Below are positions 53,247 to 63,575 of a stretch of 64,000 nt of DNA, in pieces. Origin of the DNA: Streptomyces phaeolivaceus. GTDB lineage: Bacteria > Actinomycetota > Actinomycetes > Streptomycetales > Streptomycetaceae. A program made the position numbers and the translations under genes. Within the stretch, counting starts at the first letter, position 1. Each line of letters begins with the position of its first letter. The notes under the pieces were generated by a model. It ran no database searches. It saw nothing but the letters and a program-made list of their open reading frames with translations, and was not told the origin of the DNA. Location: the NCBI RefSeq assembly GCF_009184865.1, contig NZ_CP045096.1:1488001-1552000 (forward strand). Reading direction: 5' to 3'.

Positions 53247-54766
53247 ACCTTGCTGTCCAGCCGTTGGCCGCGTAGCAGGAACCATGCCGCCGCCGCCGTT
53301 GCCAGGAGGACCGCCGCGCCCGCGCCCGCCGCTATGGCCAGGCCGTCGACGAAGGCGTCCTGGGCCGATGTCAGCATTTCCTGCGCCTTGCCCGGTGACA
53401 TGGTCGCCGCCGCCTCCACCGCTCCGCCCAGGGACTCGTGGGCGCCGGACGGGGTGCCCGCCGGGGCCGTGAAGTCTCGGTAGACGCCCGTCACGATGGA
53501 GCCCAGGACCGCGATGCCCAGGGCGGCGCCCAGTTCGTACGCCGTTTCGGAGACCGCCGAGGCCGAGCCCGCCTGTTCCTTGGGGACGCTGGAGAGGATG
53601 ACGTCGGCGGTGACGGTGAAGGAGAAGCCCGCGCCGACGCCGACGATCAGCAGCGCGGCGCCGATCAGGGGGTAGCCGGTCGAGCGGTCGACCACGGTGA
53701 GCAGAGCGAGGGCCACACCGATGGCCGCGAGGCCGCCCGCGACCACGGAGCGGACCGAGAAGCGGCGGGCGGCGGCTCCGGCGATCAGGCCCGCGGCCAC
53801 CGCGCCGACGGCGGCCGGCAGTTCGGCGAGACCCGCCTCCAACGGGCGCCTGCCCTGGACCAGTTGCAGGAACTGGGAGAGGAAGAAGACCAGGCCGGAC
53901 AGGCCGAGGATGGTCAGCAGGTCGGCGAGGACGGCTCCGGAGAAGCCCCGGTTGCGGAACAGCCGCATGTCCAGCAGCGGGTGCGGCAGGGTGAGCTGAC
54001 GGCGTACGAAGAAGAACAGCCCGGCGATGCCGAAGAGGCCCGCGGCGAGCGCGTTGCCGTCGACGCCGTGCGTGGCGGTCTCCTTCACCGCGTACACGAC
54101 ACCGATCATGCCGACCAGCGACAGGCCGACGCTGAGCATGTCCCACGGGCCCGGGTTCGGGTGGCGGGACTCCGGGAGCAGCTTGATGCCGACGAGGACC
54201 AGGACGGCCATCACGGGCAGGTTGATGAGGAAGACCGAGCCCCACCAGAAGTGTTCCAGCAGGAAACCGCCGACGACCGGGCCGACCGCCGTACCCGCGG
54301 AGGCCGTGGCGCCCCAGATGCCGATGGCCAGGCTGCGTTCGCGCGGGTCGTGGAAGAGGTTGCGGATCAGGGCGAGGGTGGCGGGCATCAGGGTCGCGCC
54401 CGCGACACCGAGCAGCGCCCGCGCGACGATCATCGTCTCGGGTGTCGTCGCGTACGCGTTGAGCACGGATATCGCACCGAACGCCGTGGCACCTATCAGC
54501 AGCAGCTTCTTGCGGCCGATACGGTCGCCGAGGCTGCCGGCCGAGACGAGCAGGCCCGCGATGACGAACGAGTACACGTCGCCGATCCACAGGAGCTGGG
54601 TGCCGGAGGGCTTCAGGTCCTCGCTGATGTAGGGGGTCGCGAGACCGAGGACGGTCGCGTCGACGGCCACCAGCAGCACGGCGAGCACGAGGACGGAGAG
54701 CGCGAGCCAGCGGCCCGGCCTCTGCTCCGTCTCCACGGTGCGGGCCGGCCGCAGGGTGCTGGTCAT
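53243..54766 (-). CDS. MFS drug/efflux transporter (DHA2 family)
   Basis: 507 residues from ATG 54766, overlapping the tetR stop by four bases (ATGA). About 14 spans. The DHA2 motifs are visible: LAVDATVLGLATPYI near residue 38 and GDRIGRKKLLLIGA after it. Proton-driven export of drugs or metabolites is the family role. The neighbouring TetR regulator and its operator support an inducible efflux pump. Confidence 0.92.
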   Translation of the reverse strand: MTSTLRPARTVETEQRPGRWLALSVLVLAVLLVAVDATVLGLATPYISEDLKPSGTQLLWIGDVYSFVIAGLLVSAGSLGDRIGRKKLLLIGATAFGAISVLNAYATTPETMIVARALLGVAGATLMPATLALIRNLFHDPRERSLAIGIWGATASAGTAVGPVVGGFLLEHFWWGSVFLINLPVMAVLVLVGIKLLPESRHPNPGPWDMLSVGLSLVGMIGVVYAVKETATHGVDGNALAAGLFGIAGLFFFVRRQLTLPHPLLDMRLFRNRGFSGAVLADLLTILGLSGLVFFLSQFLQLVQGRRPLEAGLAELPAAVGAVAAGLIAGAAARRFSVRSVVAGGLAAIGVALALLTVVDRSTGYPLIGAALLIVGVGAGFSFTVTADVILSSVPKEQAGSASAVSETAYELGAALGIAVLGSIVTGVYRDFTAPAGTPSGAHESLGGAVEAAATMSPGKAQEMLTSAQDAFVDGLAIAAGAGAAVLLATAAAAWFLLRGQRLDSKV

Positions 54767-55374
54767 GATTCCTCTCTCTGTTGTACGGCGTGCTCGGACT
54801 GTTCCGGCTGTGCGGGGTGTCCCGGTTGTTCGGGGTGGCGCAGGGCGCCGCCGAGCAGCAGCTCGGTGATCATGAAGGTGAAGTCGTTGGCGGCCACGCG
54901 GCCCTCGGAGACCGCCCAGGCGCCGGAGGCCAGCAGGCCGTACAGCGCCTCCGTGAGCCAGGCCGGGGTCAGGTCGATACGGAACTCGCCCGCCGCCTGG
55001 CCGCGTTTGAAGAGGGCCGCGATGCCGGCGTCGATCCGGGCCCAGCCCTCGTGCTGCTCCTCCCCCTCGAACAGTTGGTTCTCGGTGTAGAGGAAGGCGA
55101 GGAGGCCCGCGGCCGGTTCGAACTCGCGCACCAGCCGTCGTACGGCGTCGCGTGCCGGGCCCTCGGCCGGGCGGGCGGCGGCCAGCGCGGCCTCGCACTC
55201 CTCGATGCCGAGTACCTCCAGCGCCCGGACGAGCGCGTCGCGCCCGGCGAAGTGGCGGTGCAGCGTGGCCCGGCTGATCCCGGCGGCCTTCGCGACCTCG
55301 TCCATCGTCGCGGTGGACTTGCGGGTCAGCAGGGCGGCTGCGCTGCGCAGCACGTGTTCACGATCGACAGCCAT
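54763..55374 (-). CDS. TetR-family transcription repressor
   Basis: 203 residues from ATG 55374. The N-terminal helix-turn-helix is typical (ATMDEVAKAAGISRATLHRHFAGRDAL, residues 23-50). The C-terminal ~130 residues form the ligand-binding domain. Coupled in frame with the MFS gene, so both come from the same transcript and the repressor controls its own operon, probably through the palindrome at 55393-55412. Confidence 0.92.
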   Translation of the reverse strand: MAVDREHVLRSAAALLTRKSTATMDEVAKAAGISRATLHRHFAGRDALVRALEVLGIEECEAALAAARPAEGPARDAVRRLVREFEPAAGLLAFLYTENQLFEGEEQHEGWARIDAGIAALFKRGQAAGEFRIDLTPAWLTEALYGLLASGAWAVSEGRVAANDFTFMITELLLGGALRHPEQPGHPAQPEQSEHAVQQREES

Positions 55375-55392
55375 GAGACGAACATAGCCCAC

Positions 55393-55412
55393 ATGAGACA
55401 AGTTTGTCTCAT
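55393..55412. promoter_or_regulatory. TetR operator, perfect palindrome
   Basis: ATGAGACAA-GT-TTGTCTCAT, 9 bp on each side of a 2-base centre, 19 bases before the repressor start. Extra half-sites ATGAGAC (55373-55379, across the start codon) and GTCTCAT (55426-55432) lie at either side. Confidence 0.85.
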
Positions 55413-55466
55413 CGCGGGCGTGGGTGTCTCATGGCCGTGGGTCGCGGAGGGCTCAGGACCCCGGGG

Positions 55467-56438
55467 TCAGTGCCAGGGCAGGCTGCCACGCTTCTCCCAG
55501 TACGTCCGCGGGTCCTCGGCGAGGTCCGCGAGGTGGGTCAGCTGGTCGTCGTCGAGGTCGACGACGGCCGCGTGCAGGTTGGAGGCGAGTTGGGTGACGG
55601 TGGCGGCGCCGGAGAGGACGACACCGGCCCACGGCTGCCGCAGGACCACCGCGAGGGCGACCGCGTCGCAGCCGAGGCCCGTCTGCTCGGCCACGGTCCG
55701 CAGCGCTTCCGGGGCGTGCGGGGCGGCCAGCCGGCCGTTGGCCATGCCCTCCTTGACGATCACGGTGAGACCGGCGTCGTGCGCCTCGGCGAGGGCGGGG
55801 GCGGCGGAGGTCTCCAGCGCGTTGTACGTCGACTGGACGGTACGGAACAGGGGTTCGCCGTCGACGGTCACGGTGAGGGCGGTGCGGATGGCGTCCGCCT
55901 GGGCCGGGCCGCTGGTGGAGAAGCCGATGGTGACGCCCTGGGCCGCCGCCTCGGCCAGCCTGGCGTGGAGTTCCTTGTCGGCGAGGGCCGGGCTGTCCGG
56001 GGTCACCGAGTGGATCTGGTAGAGGTCGAGGCGGTCGCCGAGCAGCTCGGCGGTCTCGGCGCGCTGACGCTCGTACGTCGGGAGGGTGTGGTCCTTGACC
56101 TCGTGCTTCTCGGCGTCGGTGGACCAGTCGGCGGTGTAGGTGTAGCCCCATTTGCTGCCGATGACGATGTCGTCGATGTGCGGGCGGGCCTTCAGCCAGT
56201 CGGCGAGGAACTCCTCGGAGAGGCCGTAGGAGCGGGCCGCGTCGAAGTAGCGGACGCCCTGGGCGTAGGCGGCGTCGAGGAGTTCGTGGGTGCGGGTGCG
56301 GAGGGCGTCGACGCTGCGGGTCTCGCCGAGGTCGGTGTCGCGGCCGAGGGTGATGTAGCCGGGGCGGGCGACTGCGGCGAGGCCGAAACCGATGTGGCAG
56401 GTGGGGGTTGTCGCTGCGGCCAGTCGGGCGAAGGGCAT
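55467..56438 (-). CDS. Aldo/keto reductase
   Basis: 323 residues from ATG 56438 with GGAG upstream. The AKR barrel has AYAQGVRYFDAARSYGLSEEFL (catalytic Asp and Tyr), SKWGYTY (Lys), and YQIHS (His). It reduces an aldehyde or ketone with NADPH. The divergent TetR pair is not on the same unit, and the substrate is unknown. Confidence 0.9.
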   Translation of the reverse strand: MPFARLAAATTPTCHIGFGLAAVARPGYITLGRDTDLGETRSVDALRTRTHELLDAAYAQGVRYFDAARSYGLSEEFLADWLKARPHIDDIVIGSKWGYTYTADWSTDAEKHEVKDHTLPTYERQRAETAELLGDRLDLYQIHSVTPDSPALADKELHARLAEAAAQGVTIGFSTSGPAQADAIRTALTVTVDGEPLFRTVQSTYNALETSAAPALAEAHDAGLTVIVKEGMANGRLAAPHAPEALRTVAEQTGLGCDAVALAVVLRQPWAGVVLSGAATVTQLASNLHAAVVDLDDDQLTHLADLAEDPRTYWEKRGSLPWH

Positions 56439-56639
56439 CGCGGGCTCCGTTCGGTCGGCTCCTTGGGATTCCACCAACGTAACCCGCGATGACCTTTGTG
56501 GTGCGGTGTGGAGGGGTTCGGGGCTCCGGGGAGTTTCTCGCCCCCGCCGCCCCTACCCGTCCCTCCCCCACCCAGGGGCTGCGCCCCTTCGACCCCCTTT
56601 TCGCGCTCCGCGCGGGGGTGAGTGGGTACGCGCGGGTTC

Positions 56640-56689
56640 GGTGGGGGCTTGTCGCGCAGTTCCCCGCGCCCCTTACGGGGCGCTCCTCC
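56640..56689. repeat. Intergenic palindrome family, copy 6
   Basis: GGTGGGGGCTTGTCGCGCAG-TTCCCCGCGCCCCTTACGGGGCGC, the left arm of the dispersed element, ending against the argH stop (56690). Confidence 0.75.
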
Positions 56690-58285
<1,596 letters not shown>

Positions 58286-58361
58286 TTACCCGTAACTCTC
58301 CCCGAACGCAGGCGCCGCGTTTGTCAACAACGACCACACCCGACCCTAGTGAGGCATCCGC

Positions 58362-59948
58362 ATGTCCAGGGCTCTTCCGAAGTACAACAAGCGTCGCGTA
58401 GGGATCATCGGCGGCGCCGCCGCTGTCGTGCTCTCCGGAGCGGTCATCGCGGGTTCCGCCCTCGCCGGTGAGGGTGCCAACAACAACCAGGACGCCGCGG
58501 GGGCCGCCTCGCCGGGCACCATCTCCTGCCCGGCCGTCGAGGGCAGCCTCCCGGCCATCCCCGCCTCCGCACAGGCCGAGGTCGACCGCAACCTCGCCCT
58601 CCTCGACACCCAGATCGCCGAAGCCAACCAGCGCCTCATCGACACCGTCGGCCAGGGCGGCGCCAACTTCATCGACAACGCCATCCTCGGCCCGCTGGAG
58701 GACAAGCGCGTCGCGACGCTGAACCGCATCGAGACCTCCATCGGCCGCGCCGCCGCCAAGCCCGAAGGCCTCGAAGCCCTCGCCCCCTGCGAACTCGTCC
58801 AGGGCGGTGCGGCGGGCGCCGGCGAAGAGACCGCGGCCGACACGGGTGCGGGCGCGGACGAGGGTGCCGCGGACGCCGGCAACGCCGCCTCGCCGGGCAC
58901 CATCTCCTGCCCGGCCGTCGAGGGCAGCCTCCCGGCCATCCCCGCCTCCGCACAGGCCGAGGTCGACCGCAACCTCGCCCTCCTCGACACCCAGATCGCC
59001 GAAGCCAACCAGCGCCTCATCGACACCGTCGGCCAGGGCGGCGCCAACTTCATCGACAACGCCATCCTCGGCCCGCTGGAGGACAAGCGCGTCGCGACGC
59101 TGAACCGCATCGAGACCTCCATCGGCCGCGCCGCCGCCAAGCCCGAAGGCCTCGAAGCCCTCGCCCCCTGCGAACTCGTCCAGGGCGGTGCGGCGGGCGC
59201 CAGCGAAGAGACCGCGGCCGACACGGGTGCGGGCGCGGACGAGGGTGCCGCGGACGCCGGCAACGCCGCCTCGCCGGGCACCATCTCCTGCCCGGCCGTC
59301 GAGGGCAGCCTCCCGGCCATCCCCGCCTCCGCACAGGCCGAGGTCGACCGCAACCTCGCCCTCCTCGACACCCAGATCGCCGAAGCCAACCAGCGCCTCA
59401 TCGACACCGTCGGCCAGGGCGGCGCCAACTTCATCGACAACGCCATCCTCGGCCCGCTGGAGGACAAGCGCGTCGCGACGCTGAACCGCATCGAGACCTC
59501 CATCGGCCGCGCCGCCGCCAAGCCCGAAGGCCTCGAAGCCCTCGCCCCCTGCGAACTCGTCCAGGGCGGTGCGGCGGGCGCCAGCGAAGAGACCGCGGCC
59601 GACACGGGTGCGGGCGCGGACGAGGGTGCCGCGGACGCCGGCAACGCCGGTGCGCCGGGCACCATCTCCTGCCCGGCCGTCGAGGGCAGCCTCCCGGCCA
59701 TCCCCGCCTCCGCACAGGCCGAGGTCGACCGCAACCTCGCCCTCCTCGACACCCAGATCGCCGAAGCCAACCAGCGCCTCATCGACACCGTCGGCCAGGG
59801 CGGCGCCAACTTCATCGACAACGCCATCCTCGGCCCGCTGGAGGACAAGCGCGTCGCGACGCTGAACCGCATCGAGACCTCCATCGGCCGCGCCGCCGCC
59901 AAGCCCGAGGGCCTGGAGGCGCTCGCGCCCTGCCAGCTCAACCAGTAG
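58362..59948 (+). CDS. Secreted protein with four near-identical 127-residue repeats
   Basis: 528 residues from ATG 58362. A signal peptide (about 1-35, ending ALA-GE) precedes four copies of a repeat at residues 49-175, 176-302, 303-429 and 430-528, the last lacking the linker. Each repeat has a helical domain with two cysteines (ISCPAVEGSLPAIP ... EALAPCELV), likely disulfide-linked, followed by an acidic Ala/Gly/Glu/Asp linker. The repeats are nearly identical in DNA also (period 381 bp). No similar domain is recognised. Divergent from argH. Confidence 0.85.
   Translation: MSRALPKYNKRRVGIIGGAAAVVLSGAVIAGSALAGEGANNNQDAAGAASPGTISCPAVEGSLPAIPASAQAEVDRNLALLDTQIAEANQRLIDTVGQGGANFIDNAILGPLEDKRVATLNRIETSIGRAAAKPEGLEALAPCELVQGGAAGAGEETAADTGAGADEGAADAGNAASPGTISCPAVEGSLPAIPASAQAEVDRNLALLDTQIAEANQRLIDTVGQGGANFIDNAILGPLEDKRVATLNRIETSIGRAAAKPEGLEALAPCELVQGGAAGASEETAADTGAGADEGAADAGNAASPGTISCPAVEGSLPAIPASAQAEVDRNLALLDTQIAEANQRLIDTVGQGGANFIDNAILGPLEDKRVATLNRIETSIGRAAAKPEGLEALAPCELVQGGAAGASEETAADTGAGADEGAADAGNAGAPGTISCPAVEGSLPAIPASAQAEVDRNLALLDTQIAEANQRLIDTVGQGGANFIDNAILGPLEDKRVATLNRIETSIGRAAAKPEGLEALAPCQLNQ
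58506..59945. repeat. 381-bp tandem repeat array (3.8 copies)
   Basis: Units start at 58506, 58887, 59268 and 59649. They differ by only a few bases (for example GGCGAAGAG in the first linker versus AGCGAAGAG in the next two). Such near-identity over 1.4 kb points to recent expansion or gene conversion. Confidence 0.95.
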
Positions 59949-60010
59949 TCCACGAGCCCTACCGGCGACCGGAGTGACCTCCTGCGCCCCTAGTGGGTGA
60001 CAGGGGCCGT

Positions 60011-60087
60011 GGCCGCCCCGCGCGCCGGCCGGGGCGGCCATGGAAGACCCGCGTTCCGGGTGGATCCCGTCAGGGGTCCACCCGGAA
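60011..60087. terminator. Double hairpin downstream of the repeat protein
   Basis: GGCCGCCCCG-N9-CGGGGCGGCC (60011-60039), and TTCCGGGTGGA-N12-TCCACCCGGAA (60054-60087), both perfect stems, between the repeat-protein stop (59948) and the next gene (60178). Confidence 0.8.
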
Positions 60088-60177
60088 TTCGCGTTTCCGG
60101 GCCCCCTTCCACGGAATTCCCCGGGGCCGGGCCAAATCCTTAGACAGACGAAGCGTTTCCGTCGATAATCGTTGGAC

Positions 60178-60765
60178 ATGGGAAAGACTTACGAGCGCAT
60201 CGACGGCCGCCTGCGTACGTTCATCGAGGCGCAGCCCCTCTTCTTCACCGCGACCGCGCCCCTGTCCGCCGACGGCACGGTCAACCTCTCCCCCAAGGGC
60301 CTCAAGGGCTCGTTCGTGATCCTCGACGAACTGACCGTCGCCTACCTGGACTTCGCCGGATCCAACGCGGAGACCATCGCGCATCTGCGCGAGAACGGCC
60401 GGATCACCCTGATGTGGTGCGCCTTCCAGGGCCCGCCGAACATCGTGCGGGTGCACGGCACGGGCGAGGCCGTCCTCCGCGACGACCCCCGGTTCGCCGG
60501 ACTCCTCGCCCGCTTCCCCGACATCGACCCCGCCCCGCACGGCCTGCGCGCGATCATCGTGGTCCGCGCGGAGCGCATCCGCGACAGCTGCGGCTACTCC
60601 GTGCCGTTCATGGCGTACGAGGAGGACCGCGATCTGCACGGCCGGCGCTTCGCGCGCGAGGACGACGACTCGCTCAGCGCCTACTTCGCCTCCAAGGAGC
60701 ACATCGCGACCAGCCTGGACGGGCTGCCGGGGCTGCCTCTGCCGCTGCCGCCCTCCGCGGTCTGA
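60178..60765 (+). CDS. Pyridoxamine 5'-phosphate oxidase-family flavin protein
   Basis: 195 residues from ATG 60178. The split-barrel FMN-binding fold shows in QPLFFTATAPLSADGTVNLSPKGLKGSF and YLDFAGSNAETIAHLRENGRITLMWCAFQGPP. These proteins bind FMN or F420 and reduce small molecules; which one cannot be told. Its neighbour 150 bases on is the extracytoplasmic flavin-electron system, but I see no direct link. Confidence 0.85.
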   Translation: MGKTYERIDGRLRTFIEAQPLFFTATAPLSADGTVNLSPKGLKGSFVILDELTVAYLDFAGSNAETIAHLRENGRITLMWCAFQGPPNIVRVHGTGEAVLRDDPRFAGLLARFPDIDPAPHGLRAIIVVRAERIRDSCGYSVPFMAYEEDRDLHGRRFAREDDDSLSAYFASKEHIATSLDGLPGLPLPLPPSAV

Positions 60766-60913
60766 CGGCGTCCGCCGGAGCGGGACGCGCGGCCGGTGTC
60801 GGGGACGGCGTCCGGTATCACGCGTTCCGCAAGGCAGTTGTACACATCGTTGAACACACGGCACTCCCAGCACGTACGTGTGGGCCAAGGGTCCAGCCCA
60901 CCACGGAGGAACC

Positions 60914-62293
60914 GTGTCCACGATCGCCGGAGGTCGCGCCGCGCGCCGCCAGACGATGCGCCGCATCCGACCTCGCCGCTCTCCCGCCGTCCCGTTGCTC
61001 ATCGCCTTCTGGGCGGGCGCGGCGGCGGTGGTGTGGCTGTGGTGGGACAACACCCCCTCCATCGCGGACCAGGGCAGCAAGATGGTCAACGCCGGGCGGA
61101 TCACGGGTCTGCTCGGCGGATACCTGATGGCCCTGGTGGTGCTCCAGATGGCCCGGGTGCCCGCGCTGGAACGCCGGGTCGGCTCCGACCGGGTGGCCCG
61201 CTGGCACGCCATGACGGGCCGCTACACGCTCTGCCTGGTCGTCGCCCACGTCGTCCTCACGATGTACGGGTACGCCCTCCAGGCCGGCCTGACCCACACC
61301 GCGATCCTCCAGCAGACCATCGACTCCATCAACCAGCTGCCGGACATGGGCAAGGCCGCCATCGGCACCGGTCTGCTGGTGTTCATCGGGCTGATCTCCA
61401 TCGGCCCGGTGCGCAAGCGGATCCCGTACGACCTCTGGTACCACACGCACCTGCTGACGTACGCGGCCACGTTCCTGACGTTCTGGCACCAGATCACCAC
61501 CGGCAACGAGTTCGCCGCCACGCCCGCCGCGAAGACCGCCTGGTACGGGCTGTACGGGGTGGTGACCGCGCTGGTGGTCTGGTACCGGATCATCTGCCCG
61601 ATCAAGCTGAACATGAAGCACCGGCTGCGGGTCGAGGCGGTCATCGAGGAGTCGCCCGGCATCGTCTCGGTGCTGATGAGCGGGCGCAAGCTGCACCGGA
61701 TGGGCGCGGAGGCCGGGCAGTTCTTCCGCTGGCGGTTCCTGGCGCCGGGCATGCGGTTCAGCTCGCACCCGTACTCGCTGTCGGCGGCGCCCCGCCCCAA
61801 CATGCTGCGCATCACGGTCAAGGCGATCGGCGACCACAGCACCGCCCTGCGCGATCTGGAGCCCGGCACCCGGGTGTGGGCCGAGGGCCCGTACGGGGCG
61901 CTGACCGCGGGCAAGCGCAGCCGGGGCAAGGTGCTGCTGGTGGCCGGTGGCGTGGGCATCACGCCGATGAGAGCCCTGTTCGAGACGCTGCCCGGCGCGG
62001 CCGGTGACCTGACCCTGCTCTACCGGGCCAACACCACCCAGGACCTGGCCCTGTGGGACGAGCTGGCGCTGATCGCCGAGGAGCGCGGGGCCCGGCTGAT
62101 GTACGCGGTGAACAGCCCGGAGGGCGAACGCCCCGACATCTCGCCGGACTCCCTGCGCCGCAAGATCCCGGACATCGAGAGCCACGACGTCTTCCTGTGC
62201 GGGCCGCCCGGCTTCGCCCAGGGCGTGTACGAGGCCTTGCGCGGCGCGGGCGTCCCGACCCGCCGTATCCACCACGAGTCGTTCGAGATGTGA
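60914..62293 (+). CDS. Membrane flavocytochrome (ferric reductase-like, FAD/NAD(P)H domains)
   Basis: 459 residues from GTG 60914, with GGAGG upstream. Residues 1-215 contain about six spans with the haem-ligating His candidates H98, H112, H177, H179 and H192. Residues ~225-459 form a ferredoxin-reductase unit: FAD-binding RFSSHPYSLSAAP and NAD(P)H-binding VAGGVGITPMRA, ending with VFLCGPPGF. It would take electrons from cytoplasmic NAD(P)H through FAD to haems in the membrane. The next genes, for a flavinylated external protein and ApbE, provide the outer acceptor. Confidence 0.87.
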   Translation: MSTIAGGRAARRQTMRRIRPRRSPAVPLLIAFWAGAAAVVWLWWDNTPSIADQGSKMVNAGRITGLLGGYLMALVVLQMARVPALERRVGSDRVARWHAMTGRYTLCLVVAHVVLTMYGYALQAGLTHTAILQQTIDSINQLPDMGKAAIGTGLLVFIGLISIGPVRKRIPYDLWYHTHLLTYAATFLTFWHQITTGNEFAATPAAKTAWYGLYGVVTALVVWYRIICPIKLNMKHRLRVEAVIEESPGIVSVLMSGRKLHRMGAEAGQFFRWRFLAPGMRFSSHPYSLSAAPRPNMLRITVKAIGDHSTALRDLEPGTRVWAEGPYGALTAGKRSRGKVLLVAGGVGITPMRALFETLPGAAGDLTLLYRANTTQDLALWDELALIAEERGARLMYAVNSPEGERPDISPDSLRRKIPDIESHDVFLCGPPGFAQGVYEALRGAGVPTRRIHHESFEM

Positions 62294-62473
62294 GCGACGG
62301 GACCGCCTCGCACCGCACCGGTCCCACCCGACCCGGACTCCGGTTCCACCCGACCGACCGTCCCAGCCGTAGGTCTCCACGACCTCCCACCCCGACTTCT
62401 GGCATGGGTTTCCCCTGGGTTCGCCCCACGGGTCTCCCCCGCGAGACCTCACACCTCAGGAGCTGAAGGAGCG

Positions 62474-63571
62474 ATGAAGAAGAGCCACCCCATCCGGCGG
62501 ACGCTGCTCGCCACCGCCGCCACCGTGTCCGGCATCGTGCTGTTGCTGTCGCTGAAGCCGGCCTCGGACGCCGGGTCGGTACAGGCCGGAGCGGCCGGGG
62601 GCGCACCCTCGGCACAGGGCGGGGTGGCGGCCGGCGCGCAGACCCTGACGGGTACCGCCGTCGAGACCGACTACGGCCCCGTCCAGGTCCGGATCACCGT
62701 CGACGGCGGCAAGATCACCAAGGCCGAGACCGTGCAGCAGCCCACCGGCGGCCGGTCCACCCAGATCAGCTCCGACGCCATCCCGAAGCTCAACCAGGCG
62801 GCCGTGGCGGCCGGCACCGCCGAGATCGACGCGGTCTCGGGCGCGACCTACACCAGCGCCGGTTACAAGGAGTCCCTCCAGTCCGCCCTGGACCAGGCCG
62901 GCAGCGGCGGCCAGGGCGCGGGCGCGCAGGTCCTCACGGGTACGGCGGTGCAGACCGACTACGGGCCGGTGCAGGTCCGGATCACGGTCAGCGGCGGCAA
63001 GATCACCAACGCCGAGGCCGTGCGGGCGCCGAGCGGCGGCCGTTCCACCCAGATCACCTCCGACTCGGTGCCGAAGCTCAACCAGGCGGCCGTGGCGGCG
63101 GGCAGCGCCGAGATCGACGCGGTGTCCGGCGCGACCTATACCAGCGCCGGTTACAAGGAGTCCCTCCAGTCCGCGCTTGACCAGGCCGGCAGCGGGGACG
63201 CCTCGGGCACCGAGGTCGAGGCGGGCGGCTCGCAGGACGCGGGCGGCGGCGCCGAGGACGGCGGGGAGGCCGCGGACTCCGGGGCCGGGCAGTCGACGGG
63301 CACCCAGGTGCTCACCGGCTCCGCCATCCAGACCGACTACGGCCCGGTCCAGGTCCGGGTCACGGTCACCGACGGCAAGATCACCAACGCGGAGGCGCTG
63401 CAGCAGCCCAGCGGCGGCCGTTCGACGCAGATCAGCAGCACCGCCATCCCGAAGCTCAACGAGAACGCCGTCTCGGCAGGGAGCGCTGACATCGATGCTG
63501 TCTCGGGCGCCACATACACCAGCGGTGGTTACAAGCAGTCCCTCCAGTCCGCCCTGGACCAGGCCGGCTGA
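62474..63571 (+). CDS. Extracytoplasmic protein with three covalent-FMN-binding domains
   Basis: 365 residues from ATG 62474 with AAGGAG. An N-terminal signal or anchor (about 8-28) is followed by three FMN_bind domains, each ending in SGATYTS (122-128, 218-224 and 344-350). The threonines T125, T221 and T347 are the expected FMN ester positions, as in NqrC and RnfG. Low-complexity linkers separate domains 1/2 (short) and 2/3 (~40 residues, Gly/Asp/Glu-rich). It would serve as an external electron carrier. Confidence 0.9.
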   Translation: MKKSHPIRRTLLATAATVSGIVLLLSLKPASDAGSVQAGAAGGAPSAQGGVAAGAQTLTGTAVETDYGPVQVRITVDGGKITKAETVQQPTGGRSTQISSDAIPKLNQAAVAAGTAEIDAVSGATYTSAGYKESLQSALDQAGSGGQGAGAQVLTGTAVQTDYGPVQVRITVSGGKITNAEAVRAPSGGRSTQITSDSVPKLNQAAVAAGSAEIDAVSGATYTSAGYKESLQSALDQAGSGDASGTEVEAGGSQDAGGGAEDGGEAADSGAGQSTGTQVLTGSAIQTDYGPVQVRVTVTDGKITNAEALQQPSGGRSTQISSTAIPKLNENAVSAGSADIDAVSGATYTSGGYKQSLQSALDQAG

Positions 63572-63575
63572 TCCG

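Noticed and set aside
58506..59945. CRISPR-like regular repeats
   Set aside because: The period is 381 bp, the units are coding and contiguous, and there are no spacers. It is a tandem repeat within one protein.
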